Of a stretch of 64,000 nucleotides of DNA, positions 12,101-26,100 are shown piece by piece. Source of the DNA: Dipylidium caninum. Taxonomy: Eukaryota; Platyhelminthes; Cestoda; Cyclophyllidea; Dipylidiidae. Below the pieces are notes generated by a model. It did not search any database, was not told where the DNA came from, and saw nothing but the letters and a program-made list of their open reading frames with translations. The translations under genes were made by a program, and so were the position numbers. The stretch spans positions 248,001 through 312,000 of the forward strand of contig QEYB01000180.1 of assembly GCA_017562135.1 (NCBI GenBank). Direction: 5' to 3'. Within the stretch, counting starts at the first letter, position 1, and each line of letters opens with the position of its first letter.

Positions 12101-15100
12101 TACCTTTCCAAGGACTACCTGTCGCTCAGCAAATCATATGTTAAAAGGCCGAATAAGAGTGTTTGTGGCCAATCAAACATAAAAGTCCAGACCACTTAAT
12201 ACTCTACATGGATTAACTGTAGCCTGAATATATGCTGTCACTTAAGCGCATTGTAAACAAGATGCCTCACCACCCCGAACTAGTCACGATCTAACCGAAT
12301 GGACAATTAGTTGGACCCCCTGGCAACCAAAATACATGTAGATTTGCGAAAACGGATAATGACATGATTACCACCACATCACGGATTATCGCTACTTTGA
12401 CGCATGTACGTAGGCATGAGTTCAAAGTTCATCTGGCGTTACTATTGCTAAAATTGACAAAATATGACCGTGCATGCAACAAGACACGTTGATTTTTGCG
12501 CGTAGTATGATAACAAGTTGGTAACCGACTTGTTATAAACGAAAGCAAACCGAGTGATAAGGAAATACGAAAGAGTATGCTACATTGGATGAGCGCCTAG
12601 TATTTAAACGCTCGGGCTATAGGGTGAACAAAAGGTGAACCCCGGATTAATTGCCGTAATAAAGCTGAGTGGGGGGAAATATAGCAAAGTGTTGAAAAAA
12701 CGGCGAAATTGGTGGGACCCATGTCAGCGGACGTGAAGGCGAGGCGAGGTTCGACGCCTTCCATACGGCACTATTTAACGGGCCATTGGCGGATGCCGAT
12801 TGATGATGCGACGCCGCGATGACAGCGGTTTGATGCGGGCACGCGCCCATTACGTCATCGATTTTCTCAGCAAAAGCCAAAACGGTGACAGGCCACGCAG
12901 CGCCGCACCCGAGCGGGCGCGTGCGCACCCGGTCTGCTCGCGCAATCAGACGAGAGAGAGAGCGAGCGAGGCCGCGCAGCGCGCACGCGAGGGGCAGGCG
13001 GGGAGGGCGCGGTGACCTTAGGGGAGAAGGCACGCACCGCGACGCACTGCTGCTTTGGGAGAGCGCGCAGAGCGCGCTCGCGCGTACTTGCGTCTCAGTG
13101 GATGAAAGGCCCGTCCACAAGTCGATGACCTTAACTACACGTACGTACGAGCGACTTGCCCATGTAGGATCTATACCGCGAAAACCACGCAAATAAGCAA
13201 TCACTTCCCACTCACATTACGGGTAAGAGCACGTCAGGATTATTTAGTCTCGATTTCCCATTGTTGGACAATCGAAATTAGGACAATTTTGAATGAGCGC
13301 GTTGAATTCCGAGTCAGTAGTTATCGCTTAAGCGCCGAAAACAAGGTTTGCCATGCATGCATATTTCGCCATTCTGATACCACACAACTGCGGTACTTAG
13401 CCAACTAGCAAGTGCTTACGCCAAGAGAATAGTTACCAGTTGCAAAAAAGTTCACATTGGTAGTGTCACAAGACTAAACGGCTATACGGTTTGATTGCGA
13501 AGGGGATGACCACAGGTTACCATGCCGGTCTCGATTCAGGAGTTTTTCTGAAATGATCAACCAGCTAGCTCGCCGAGGAACATCTCAACAACTACGTGTA
13601 CGGACGCAAGAAGCTCTCAACCAGAAGAGGGTAACACAAGGCTTTGGTTGGAGGAGGGGGAAGGAAGAGGAGCGGTGGAGGGGTGGTGCGGTCATAAACC
13701 GCACACTAACTAAATGCGTCAGCGTTTTTATCGCCCCAACAGCGGTGGTTTCGTACGATGCTCCGAAAAGCGCAGCTTTAATAAGGGTCTACGCGTTAAC
13801 GAAAATGCGGTAGAATTCTGCACCATTAAATCAGTCGGCACTATTTGGCATTTGTACTGGCGACCCAAAATCGTGAGTGGTTGTGTTACATAGGAGCACG
13901 CAATTCTTAACCACTGCAACCACGTTACCAGGTCAGGTACAGAATGTGTCGAGAGACATAACCGACTCCCCCCGGGCTGCCTGAATCTTACCCAAAGTGG
14001 CTGTTGCCGAGGCACGACAGTACAAGGCGGGGCTGTGCGTATCTGGATAGTGGTCTTCAGCGCGTCACTACTGCACGACGGGGTTAGAGGGAGGCAATGG
14101 TGAAATCTACGATCACATGCACGCCTGTTCCATTCACCACTCCAGAGAGAGTGTGCAGCCAGGATCAGGATGGGAGGCTGACCTTAGATTTTATAACCTA
14201 TGTAATAATCCCTCTTGTATCAGTGCTCATTTTGGCCCGCACACCGCTGCTCTTTGTCGGAGGAGGACAAGCGAGTAAATGGGCACAGTGTTCTACACAT
14301 GCACGATTTGATAGCCAAGTAAAAGGCCGAAATAGGTGCATCGAGGTTGTGGTCGGCCCATTCTACCAGTGGATATATTGCGCATTTAATTAGAAAGAAA
14401 ACTAGAAAGGAAACTAATGAAGTTGACTAATTAATGGAACACGTTTCGAGGGGATTATCCTAAATCTAACAGATTATGTAATCATACGAACTACGCGAAC
14501 AGCAGTTGGCAAATGTTTATACCAGGCATTAGGGTAGGCAAATGGCTTCTAGGTAAACAAATAAACACAATGACCCCACAACAGTGAGACATACTAAAAT
14601 AACTAGATGATAACTCACTCCACAAAAGACGGTTTCACCACTTAGGCGCAATGAAGGCACTCGACGTAGAGTCATGGATGTGAAATACGGACGCAAACGG
14701 GATGGCCTTATCGGTTAAATGTGTTAAGTTGAGCTTGGGGGAATGCGCTATCGCGTGTGGGGGGGAGAGGGGGGGCGAGGGGGATGAAAGGGTGAGGGTG
14801 AGACTGCAAGACCGTGCTCAAAATTAGTCGGACCTAAGAAATGACTTACTAATGAAATTTTCACCGTCTTGAGATTTTTAACGCGTTCCTTTGAGTATGG
14901 ACAGTGAGTAATGTAGGCTTTGCCAACGGCAACGACGATGTTGTAGAGTGCAACTTCACTGGCATTTTTGGGCTGCCGGTAGACGGGTTTCTCGTTGACA
15001 CCCGCGGCAACAGGAGCGGAGATGGCAACGGTGGAGGATGAGGAGGAGGGAGACGCATGCGTCGACGCATTTTGCTGGATTTGTGATGGACTACTCACAG

Positions 15101-17943
15101 GCAGCGTCTTAGTGGAGGCTGAATCCGGACTGTTGGAGCGTCGTGGCATTCGACCGTAGCGAACGCTATCTTTTGACATCCCCACGGCGATGCACTTACG
15201 AAAGCGGCAATACTGACAGCGATTTCGATTCAAACGGACCACCGTGCATTTTCCGTCACGGAGACACTTGTACTCAATTTGTTTCTGAATACTTCGGCGA
15301 AAGAAGCCCTATAAAAGACGTCGGAAACTCACAGCTGCAGCAGATTTTGGAAAGTAACACCTCTTCTAATAGAATTTTAGCCAAATATATTCACTCGTTC
15401 TATGGTAAGACCGGTGAAGTGCTATCAACTTTTAATGTGATCCACACGTGGCGTCGCATTAATTACTGGCACATCTTGGCAATGAGGATACCCAAGACAT
15501 CAAGCTTGTTATCTCCTTTCAAACAAACGAAACAATTTTTTAAGATTCCTGTACAGACGCAATTTGGAAAGCACTTGGCTAGTGAATCAAACATTGTGCC
15601 TAAGAACATGAGTTATCAAGAGGGGCTTAGTGGTCGACTGCTTAACCAAAAGGAAATAGTGGATTTCACGATAGCAGAGACGCTCCCCACAAAAATACAC
15701 TCCCGGTAAAGTTTATCGGGGTAGCAAAAACGATTTCAACATTACGTTATACCATCTCGCATCCGGGGTTGTTAAGTCAGACTAATCGTCACAGACGCAC
15801 GTGACTCAAAGATCTAAATAGTGTCAATTAAGTGGACCGACGGTCTGGGTGTCTTGTGGACGGATCACAAATTAGTGACATTCTAACTAGAAATTAATGA
15901 TTTATCTTGGACAGAGTGCAACTAGCTGTGTAAACGAAAGTCAGTGGAGCATGTCAACTGCATGTAGGCCCTACGCCTTCATTAACAGAAATAAAGTGTA
16001 CTTTCAGCATAGGATGAGAGCTGGTCCAGTGAGCCTTCGTATGCATGTACGTTGCAAGGAGCACGTAGGTAGAAACATAAGATGCTCACTTGGCTTATCC
16101 AACCGGGACTCGCCTGTCCACAATAGTGGAAGTTAACCCAAGTGAAAGTTTGCTGGGCGAAGTGGACCGTTTGAACGACTGATTCGTGCCCTCCACAAGT
16201 GCTAATAGAAGGCCACATTTTGAGCATCGCAGCCATAGCAGTGGGCACGTGAATATCTCTAGGGTTAAACTCAAGATCGCGATGATGCCCATTTGGGCCA
16301 ATGAGTGGTAGAAAAACTAACGCAAAATAAATGGTCTCACGCCAACCGAAAGACCGACCGGCAAATAGGTGGGAAAGGAGGGGTAACAGGCGTCACAGAA
16401 GAGCCCTGACTGTCAGGCAAGAGTGCACATCGAGAAGTCACTGACATGGAGGCGGTCGATATCGGATGTATCGATGTACCGGCAAAGCAGAGCAAAGCTA
16501 AGCAAGGCAGCCTCTGACACAGAAGCACCCCCATGCCCCCCCCTAAGTGCGCTGAGGCAACGTAAATTAACGACTGCGGAGCACAGCGCACGAAGGATTC
16601 AGGCGTGAAAAGGGGCCAACTACTTCTCCTCCAAGTTTCGTGTCACTTTGAAGTATTTGAAGGCTATGAAAGACACAATGCGTCTTGAAAGATTACTTTT
16701 CGAGTAGACCCTACCAAGTGACAATTCAGTGTACAAAAACACAAGGAAAATTCACCTTGAACTCACAGAATGCTTTAAAGTACCTTTGTAGAGAAGGGAA
16801 AAGGGGGTTTGATTTGACCAAAATGAATAAGAAAAAGTGTCTTAAGCTCTTATCGATGCAAAAGGGCCCACCGAGCAGAAAGATAATGGATATATTATTA
16901 AATTCGGATTTCCATGGAATTAGCGATATTAACAACTATAGTTAGGGGAAACAGAAACAGGCTAAACCTCAGAGAACCAAGATAACTACAAATGCGGGAC
17001 AGACTTCATTTTACTCTTTAGCGGAGAAGCACCCTTTCAACAGATATAAAAAATAAAGAAACTTGGAGAAACCGAAGCCTTGTACAGTAAACTCCAAAGC
17101 AAACCGCGTTTCGCAACTTGAAACTTTTTATGTGAGGATTTTACACACTGATGGCAAGGACTGTTGACTAAACAGTGTACGAGTATTGAGAACAAATTTT
17201 TAAGAATAAAATCTTTTGATCCTGCAAGACATTCTTTCTGATTTTATTGAGGGTTTTTGACAAATAGAAGTAATGCCAAGAACAATTAATAGACATTAAA
17301 CTACACATATGTTCACTTTACTGTCATCAAATTCATTTATAGTATAGTAAAGTAGCATATTCTTGTTTATAATAAAAAATGCAATGTAAAAACATACCTT
17401 GCATCCTTCGCATGAAATGACACCATAGTGATACCCACTGGCTTTGTCACCGCAAACATGGCATGGGGTATAGGTGGCTCTGATCGAGCTAGTTGTTGGA
17501 CCGCTATCAGCAATCTGTATACCGGTACCGGTACTGCTTGCTGATCTTGGATAAGAAAAGTTTGCTTGATTGCGTTGTAATTGATGTTCAACAGAAGCAT
17601 TTGAATTTGATGTCACTAAACGGGAACTTCCAGGCATAACTTGCAAATGGTGATTCTGAGGCGGAGGTGATGATAAAACGTACTCCGAATTCATGCGAGA
17701 CGAATCGCTTTTCGTGCTTCGCGGCAGTCCAGGATACGTAGGATTTGAGGAGGGAGTGTTAGGAGTCGAAGAATTCAAAATGTTTTGGCGCATATAATTG
17801 GACTGCTGAATTTGAGCCATGGTGGCATTACTTGAGAAATTAGGAGAGTACATGCTGCCACTTTGCGATTGAGAAGTTGAGGCGTCAGAATAATTGCCAG
17901 AAGAGGCAGCGCTTTGGAAGTCGTGGAAGTGCGACTGGTTCAT
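6139..17943 (-). CDS. E78: E78/NR1E-type nuclear hormone receptor
   Basis: Ligand-type transcription factor related to insect E78, E75 and vertebrate Rev-erb (NR1 group). Exons: 17943-17398, 15308-14850, 9481-9191, 7939-7834, 7324-6536 and 6440-6139; all phases close, giving about 830 residues. Exon 1 has a Ser/Asn/Gln-rich A/B region and the first zinc finger ([15 protein letters not shown]-box CEGCK). Exon 2 starts [20 protein letters not shown], then [12 protein letters not shown]; the YKCLRDGKC spacing favours E78 over E75. Ligand-domain exons show [37 protein letters not shown] and a terminal helix [11 protein letters not shown]. Intron after CEGCK is at the usual NR position. The tail is Pro/Ser-rich. 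Its end is uncertain: reading straight on stops at 6447, whereas a 95-nt intron (6441-6535), or a missing base near 6450, adds about 100 residues ending at 6139. An upstream non-coding exon is possible. Confidence 0.88.
11810..12020. promoter_or_regulatory. CpG-rich stretch with three CCAAT boxes (candidate internal promoter of E78)
   Basis: The stretch is dense in CpG. It carries CCAAT at 11856-11860 and 11945-11949 and the inverted form ATTGG at 11966-11970, within 115 bp. Such clustering is typical of NF-Y-bound promoters. It sits downstream of the zinc-finger exons and upstream of the ligand-domain exons on the minus strand. That is where an isoform lacking the DNA-binding domain would start, as reported for Drosophila E78B. 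Function here is inference. Confidence 0.3.
12830..13135. promoter_or_regulatory. second CpG-rich stretch with CRE-like and nuclear-receptor half-sites
   Basis: CpG-rich DNA with an ATTACGTCAT element near 12850 (ATF/CREB-like) and two AGGTCA half-sites on the minus strand (TGACCT at 13013-13018 and 13126-13131). The second is preceded on the minus strand by TTA, resembling a monomeric extended half-site. E78/Rev-erb/ROR-type receptors bind such extended half-sites, so autoregulation is conceivable, but short motifs occur by chance. Confidence 0.22.
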
Positions 17944-20193
17944 TGAATCTTCGAAAGCAAAAGCAATCAATAAGTTGACTAGGACCAAGCGGTGTTGACA
18001 AGGAACAATTAAGAAAAAATATGGAAAATCAAACAACGGCTCAAAGAATTGTTTTTAGCAAACTCAGGAAAAGCAGGTGAAACCACAAGTTGAGAAGCTT
18101 TGAACTTGATTTTAGCTGTTTTGCAAAAAATAATCATTAGCTATGTTGGAGATAATATTGAAAAATATACCAGGTAAAGATCGGACAGGTTGTACACATC
18201 GAAGCCCAAGCGAACACACGATAATTAGACTATATACGGCGCGTTTCTTAATTAAAGGTCAACCGATTAAATGGAGGCGTGATTAATTAAAATGACTTTT
18301 TGAAATTTTAAATACTTTTGCATTGAACTGCCTCCTAGTCACTGCATTAACACATATGGTTATGTAAACTTGTTACTGAAAACTTCTTATTATTCCTTAG
18401 TGTTGACTTCATTGACCGTTCCTTCGAACAGCTTCCAATTCACATTAGAAGTTGCACAATATTATTCAGCTATAGTTGTAGAATATAATCATAATCAGAT
18501 GTGTGCCACAATTGAGACACCCGCCGTCAATTTGCAGGATCTAAAATCCCTCTGCACCCAACCACATACTTTCCATTACATTCCTCCAATAATTTACTAC
18601 ATACTTAATGTAATCCTCCTATACACAAGGCCTCGGTATTATATCGAAGACCGAATTTATTTGTGGACCATGAATGACAGTGGTAAGCTTCCGATGTATC
18701 GTGATAAGCGATTGTTTATTTATACTTTCGAGATTTGCGAGACTACTTTTTAAGCCGCAGTTTTTATACTGTTCACATTTCAACCCCCCCCCCTCCTCAA
18801 AGTCTTTCAACCTTCCACTCTTTCACGCAATAATAATGCCAAATCTTTAATGCCCTACGTCAAGATATTATTCATCACAGTAACAAAAACTGATTTATTC
18901 GATTTCGTTGGTCACTAACTACTGACTTCTCTCATGAGCCGTTAAACAAAATTCTATATTGGCGCGATCACATGAAATCTGCACTCTATAGGTTTCCCTT
19001 AACCTGATTGTCTAATACTCGTACTGCAATTACTGGGATATCGGGCGGAAATCTTCATCCTCTTGAGACCTGGTTACAAATAGTCATTGTACAGCAGAAG
19101 AAGGTCGGTCAATATTTCCAGCAATATAGTAAACCCACACATTTCCAGTGGATTAATTAGCGTAGCTGCAAAACGAAACACTGAATCAAAATCATATACT
19201 ACGAAATCTAATATTTGGAATAACAGCAGCTCGGTATTAGTCTTTGAGCGATTATCGCTTAGCATGTACTATCGTCTATTTCCGCGTAACATACAATTTG
19301 ACAAATTAGTGTCGTTTTATCAACTCGCAATTGGAAGCAAATAACATGGACATAATACGCACAATTGGGCGTTTATTTCAATGAAGGCTCTATTAAGCCC
19401 CTCATCAATGAAGGGTCTAAGGGATTTGTGTCAAGAATCCAAGAGTGTTTAAAGTGCTAGATAAATGGAGCTTTAAACTATATCCATCACCGTCTACCAA
19501 GCTTGAGTTTGCAGATTAACAGTCGGGCGCATTCCAAGAATAAGTAATAAAGTGGTATCAAGCGAATGCTATGACGTAGTTGACTTAAGAAGTGTTAAGT
19601 TTTAAGTAATTGGATTGACAGATGCAGAATATCGTCTTCTATCCCAGTTCATGAAGAGACGCAAGCCGCTTTTGAGAAGATGTTCATCTACTTTAGACCC
19701 TTATTTAATAACCCTTAATTCAGCATAATGAGGGAAACCGTCGTATATGCGTGCGGACAATTGTGTTATATCCGCCTAGTGATTAATGTCAACAACCATG
19801 ACAGCGTCAAGGTTAATGATTGGCAGATTAGTCACGGAGACGTCTGAAAAAACTAGAACCTAAGATTCGTCGAAAATGTCCAGGAGCTGTAGCCATTGGC
19901 TTAGAATTGTTAATGATTCATACTTAATTGGATGCATCTCGCCTCATTTAGCGCACAGATTGGTCAACCCCGTGCTACTCGCCTTTTATTTTAATCACTG
20001 AAGGCAAAACTTTTAATTTTGTGAAAAGTGTAGGGGTATGTGCATTTAATCGCCGCTTAATTTGACATTGTTTAAATAAGCCAAAAGTCCTTGCGCGTTC
20101 ATTGTTCCGCGGGCCTTTTGACTTATGTGCGTTTTTCCTCGCGCTGGTGCGCTTATTTTCCGGCCTTAGAATAGTCGAATTGATCTGTTCAGG
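17944..20193. promoter_or_regulatory. shared upstream region of divergent E78 and MTMR genes
   Basis: About 2.2 kb separate the E78 start codon (minus strand) from the MTMR start codon (plus strand). No coding feature is supported. It must hold at least the MTMR promoter and probably 5' exons or the promoter of E78. A C9 tract lies at 18785-18793. I could not assign a TATA box or initiator with confidence. Confidence 0.4.
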
Positions 20194-23100
20194 ATGAGCG
20201 GTGATAAGTTGCAACCGACAAATCCGTTGGAACACAAAAAAATGCAATGGATTCATCGTATTCACTTCCTACCCTCTGAGGAAATTATGTTTTTGGACAA
20301 AACCATGAACGGAGGCATTTGTCTCACCAATTACAGAGTGGTTTTGTATTGCCGACATCAAAGCACTATGGTCAGCATTCCTACCTTGTTGATAAGACTT
20401 TGTGAAACCTCATCTCCAGTTCATATGGATATCGTTACAAAGATTGGGACAACTTTTACGTATTAACATTATATTAAGTAATTACGTTGTAGGTGTCACT
20501 TTAGAAGTCTTCATGCCTGCGAAGAATGGGTCAAGCAGTTGAGTACCGTAATTGGTGCTTCGAGTGATTTTTCGCAAATGTTTGCTCCTCTCTTTTGGGA
20601 GGAACTTAAAAAAAGCGTTAGGACGCACCCGTTACTATCATCAACAAAACAAACTTTTAATCTAAATGGTACGTCGCCTTCATATATCTCAGTTTAAAGA
20701 CAATGATACGAACTTAGAGGCAGCAATGATCCTTCAGGAATTTAATAGATTGGAATTTAATAACAGTTGGAAAGTGACCGATGTGAACAGCACTTTTCAG
20801 TAAGAGTTCTTCTGAAACCAATACGAATTTTTAGAATTTGTAAGAATTACCCAAAGTATCACATAATGCCCCGGGATGTATCTGATCAAGACATACCTAA
20901 TATGGCAACTTTCCGAAGTCATCACAGGTTTCCCTCTGTCGTGTGGCGATCCCGCAGGGACTGGTGCCGTCCTTCTTCGGTGCGCTCAGCCCCGTGTTGG
21001 GATTATGTATTCAAGAAATGAATTTGACGAAAGATTTGTTGCTGCTGTGTTGGAAAACTGCAAGAGGGATCCTTTATCGAGACGAAGCCAAGGAGGTATT
21101 TTATACATTTTCATCCTGATTTTTATGTGCTGGGATCCGTGTCGTTGTATATTATTTCAGATTCTCACAAACTTCTTATAATTGATGCCCGCAACTATAG
21201 TGCTGCTCAATTCAATAGACTTCGTGGCGGTGGCTTTGAATATATGGAGTATTACGACCAGTCACAAATACGTTTTATGGACTTGCCAAATCTTCATTCT
21301 GTTCGCATGAGTTTTGAACGCATGGTACTTTTGTACAAGAAGCCCGACCCAAGGTGATTTTACCCTCCTTCTCCAAAAAGAATAACATTTTTGGTTATTT
21401 TTTTGCAGTCACGACTTGTTATGAATTGGATACTTCTTTTGTGCACTTTTTCCTATGAATGTTACGCTTTATTATATCTCATCTGACCTTCGATTATTTG
21501 AGTCCCTTAAAATATTACTCATTTTTGCGGCTTCCAATTTTTCATAAACGAACAAGTGCTTGATTGTTACCTGCGTTCATCTTACGACACTTCTCTTTAG
21601 TTGGTTCACAACTCTAGAAAAGTCGATGTGGTTGAGTTACATTAGTCAGCTGTTGAAATCCGCCGTTGAAATTGCGGCAGCTCTCGACGTTCATGGGTGT
21701 CCTGTAATGGTTCATTGCACTGATGGTTGGGACAGAACGCCTCAATTGACGTCGCTCGCCCAGCTACTGCTAGATCCTTACTATCGAACAATACAGGTCA
21801 GTAAATAGGTCAATAGTTTCAGAATTTCTCATAGTTTAAGTAACACCGGTAGGTTGTTGCTCGCTGTTCTCATCTCGTACTCGTATTATTTACGCCATAC
21901 AAATCAATCCTTGGGTGAATATCCATTTTCCTTTTATATCATTGATATAGTTTACATTTAGAGTAGAACCTAAATTAATTGTGCTCACACAATACACTTG
22001 TAATTTAAACAACGCGTTCTGCTGACAATGTCAATATTGAAACCGTTATGTTCACAGAAAAACGTGACTTGGTGTTGATCAAGTAAATGTGCACTCTTCG
22101 GAAATTCTGAGAAAAAGAATTTTCTCGACCTATTAGCGATGAAGACGAGATTCATCGGTACGCATCGCTAAGATGTCTGTTTTTTTTCATTTTATTCTAA
22201 TGTAGGGATTCCGCATTCTCGTCGAGCGTGAATGGTTACAATTTGGTCACAAGTTTGGTGATAGATGTGGGCACAGTCTGAGTCCGTGTAGTAGTGAAGA
22301 ACAGAGTCCGATTTTCCTCCAATGGTTGGATTGCGTTCGCCAGATCCAACGCCAGTTTCCGAGTTATTTCGAGTTTAACGAACTCTTCTTGGTACGTTTT
22401 AGTATAGTTATATTGGCCAATAAATAGTCTTGGTAAAATTTACCTTTAATGAATGTTGATGGAAGTTGATTCGCCTGTTAAGAAAAATACTAAAAGGATC
22501 TTGTGAGGTCTTTTGATTTTGACATGCACCAAGAAGCTGTTTTCATGCCCGATAGAGTTCCCTTTTCCGATCTCAGGTTAAAATGGCCATACACACATAT
22601 TCGGGTCTTTTTGGGACCTTCCTATGCAACTCAGAGCTGGAACGTCAGGAGAATAACTGCACCTCTAAGACTTGTTCAATTTGGGCTTTCCTAAACCCCA
22701 ATTACAATTGGTCCATTGTTAACTATCTTTACGAAGAGAGAAAGGAAGTAAGTGGTCCCGGTTCAAATATTCATTGTACAGTGATGTGGCTTTTTCTTTA
22801 TGTGTTTAAGCCGTTTTACAACGTGCATATGGCTTAAAGCCTTGAGCGCCTGTGACCTTTGCACCTAGCGCACCATCCATGTTAGTAACAAATGCATTCC
22901 TTCTTTTGCTTCCTTATTTTATGAACGGCGCGTTGTTTTGCTGCCTAATTCTCAAAGCGTTTCATTACTATCTGCAATACAAAGACTACAATTACTATTG
23001 AACTCCAGAAATTTGGCAAAATTACTGAAGCCTGCTATTCATAATCGTTTTTCCAATTTAATTCATAAAAAAACATTGTTTTAGGTGATAAATCCGGCCT

Positions 23101-26100
23101 GTCACGTAAGCAATTTAGAATTGTGGGATGCTCTCTATGTGAAGGCGTTGTTATCCTCCAATGTATCTGCACCTCTCGGTCAACCTCCGGTTTTCATAGC
23201 CCCTCTTCGACAAGGTAGTAATACATCTGCTCCACTTCAAAGTTCAACATTGGAACCTACCAATGTCAACACTGCCACAAATTCAAACGATCTTCCAGTA
23301 GCTTCCATTGTAGTCCCCACAACTACTTTATCGGAAACATCTGAAGTGCATGCTTCAGTTGCCACTCTCACTGATGTTCGACAGCGTTCTCAATCACTAT
23401 CCTACGTTAACCATAAATTCGGGGATCTTGCCCTAAACGCTTCTGACACAGTTAAATCAGCGACCAAAGCTGGAGCACGGTTGCCTGTTACCCGTTATGA
23501 TACGTCACTATCCGCACCGGATCTTCTGTCAACTACTCCGTCAGATGTGAATTTGACAACAAATCCGGAAGGTGCCAAATCGACTGATAAAGATGGCCTG
23601 AAGTTATGCATTTATGGCCAACCTCCTGCTCTAGGTACCCCGAACAAGTCTCAACCAAAGCATACACGGAGTGGGAGCGATCCTCCTTTTTGTTCGGGCA
23701 GTAAACAAACATATAGTGGGTTTCGACTTTCGGTAAGTTAAATGATACTGAGTAGAATGTTGTCGTGTTAACGCTAAAAATTGCATTTAATTTGAATGGT
23801 CCTTACGGTAAAAATGCTACCCTGCTACACTCGTTGCATAAATTTAAGTTTATTATAACCTTTATGTTATAATTTAACCATTACATGCGAAAAGGTACTT
23901 ATGGTGGTCGGTCTAGCTTTTATGTACCTTAGAAATTCTAGTCGCCTAGTTTCTGTGACCGATGTGACTATATTAAAACAGAAAAACAGAATGTGCATTT
24001 AATTAATTAAAATTGTGTAACGGGCCTACCGCTACTCGCATGACTTAAGTGTTACATTTTCTATTTGCTGGCGAAATTTTTTCCCAGTATTTCGTTTCGT
24101 CCTTCCTTCACAGCTGAGGAACTTTATTATCGTTTTAGCGTTTTTTTCTCTGTTAATGGTGCAATTGTGAGTAGAGATTTGTATCACATTAAGGTGGGCA
24201 AATTAGTAAATTTTTTCATGTCCCGATTTATACTCGTTTTCCTTGTGGACAAGAGCAATGCATTTATCGTCGCTGAGTCGTTAAAACATGCGAAATTTTC
24301 TTCAGAGCCTTGGGGACACAGATATACTTGTTGTGAACACAGCTCTTCTTGATGATAGCCACGATGTTGAAGAAGTCGAAGGACTCGTGGCACCAGATGA
24401 CGATGTTTTGCCGACAGCTGAAAGCGCTATTCATGCTCTCTGCTCGGAAACGGTTGAAGGAGGGCTTGTCGACCCCTTGACAACTCAAACCGCGGATACT
24501 TCAACATCCTCATTCTCCCCGATGAGTCAGTCTACTTTTTCGTTGTCAGGGGGGGTGCTATTGATGGAATGGTAAGTGCTTTGGCTTTCTTGTCCTGGAA
24601 TCGACATTCTAACTTAAACTATTGCCATTTAATGCGTAAATGGTTTATTACAATCCTTGGTGATCATCGCCGATTTATATCTTCATACTGAGTTTTTTTA
24701 AATATTGTATGAATTTCTAAGCGTCCGTTTACCTCTAGTTGTGGCCGTTTACAACACACTATAATTGTTATTATTATGCATGATAAGCCATACTTCTGGG
24801 TTACCGTATGCCTTATATTTTCTTACAGTGGTGTCAGTGTTTTTCTTTGGATGGTATACTTTGTTTTTTCGCTTTCCTAGAAAACCTGGGTCGACGGCTA
24901 TTTCGGCGGTCCTGTTTTCAGCGCCAATTTCCGCAAGTTAGCCGACGAGTCATTATCTACTAGTGAGAACGATGAACCCATCTGCTCACCAGTTGATTCA
25001 CTCCCTGCTGATCAGACAGCGGACACCACGACGGACATCGGTTCTGGTGGCGATAACTCTAACCCCGACAATCGCATTAATAACCACCCTCGATCCCATA
25101 CAGCGAGTGAAATTCAGCAGTTTCTCCATACTGACGAACAGACTTTACCCAGAAGCACGACCCTCTTGTCCTCGAATATTTCTGATCTACCTCCGTTTAG
25201 TGGCCTTTCGTATGATGTCCCAGATTTTAGATCGGTGAGCGTTCTGTTCATGCAGTTACGAACCCAACTTTCTTTATTCGTGCTTCTAACTCCCTTTAAA
25301 ACGGTTGGGATTGCAGCCGAAGTGAGGTCATTTTACGTCTTTTCATTTAGTTTCTGGTCGCTCCTGAACGCGGGGTTTTTGTTGACTGGGACGGATTGCC
25401 TCTTCGGATTGATCTGGTCACCTTGAAACTCCATGAGCGTCAAAGATTGGAGTATTATGTTCGCATAGAACACCAGAACCAAATTAATCGCCTTGAAGCT
25501 AATATCCTGAGCCTGGTCCGAGAAGTGTCGCGCTTACGTACTCTAATTGACAATAGCAATACATCACAGCACTTGAGGGAAATCATCGACGCTTCCCCTT
25601 CTTTTACTGGTGGATTGTCTTCACCACTGATTCCTCTTGAAGCAACTGCGGTCCCGCCAAGTGGTTTCGTAAATGAATCAGAAAACTCGTTATCTATTGT
25701 GGAGGTTAGACTGGTAGTCTGCACTTGTCTGCTTGTCAGGCTTTCTGTCATTATTTGTGCTGCCGATGAACTTTCCGAGCCCTACTTTGACCCCAACATG
25801 TACGAGGTTTACAACAGTGTATCGTGGTAGTTAGGTTGAATTTGAGGTCGTAGTGATTCTGTTGCTGTTTAATGTATTTTTTCCCCGGTTTCTAGAAGAG
25901 TTTTTTATCTGAACAAGTAGTACGATCGTTTGGTCAGGGCGCCTTTTTCCCTACTAAAGCAAATGTCTGCATTTCGTAGTGCATTGGCATCACTGAACAG
26001 TTTATACTAAAACTTCTTTTTTTAAAGTGAACTCGCTATTTTTTATGTACTTTTTCGTGAGTTTACGCTATTCCCGTTGCTACCTTTAACTTATGTGAAA

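Larger units (their letters stand above)
9482..14849 (-). other. 5.4 kb E78 intron separating DNA-binding and ligand-binding exons
   Basis: This intron lies between the second zinc-finger exon and the first long ligand-domain exon. I see no exon with receptor motifs inside it. It contains two CpG-rich stretches (about 11810-12020 and 12830-13110) that contrast with the AT-rich DNA around them, G-tracts at 10385-10393 and 14758-14775, and no recognisable transposon protein. The long open frames on both strands within the CpG-rich parts are Arg/Ala-rich products of base composition. Confidence 0.6.

Noticed and set aside
12647..13204. 185-codon minus-strand open frame in the E78 intron
   Set aside because: Arg/Ala/Ser-rich product of CpG-rich DNA, with long frames also open on the opposite strand; no motif and no splice context.
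15143..15709. 188-codon plus-strand open frame
   Set aside because: It is largely antisense to the E78 zinc-finger exon; the minus strand carries the unmistakable CQYCRFRKC motif.
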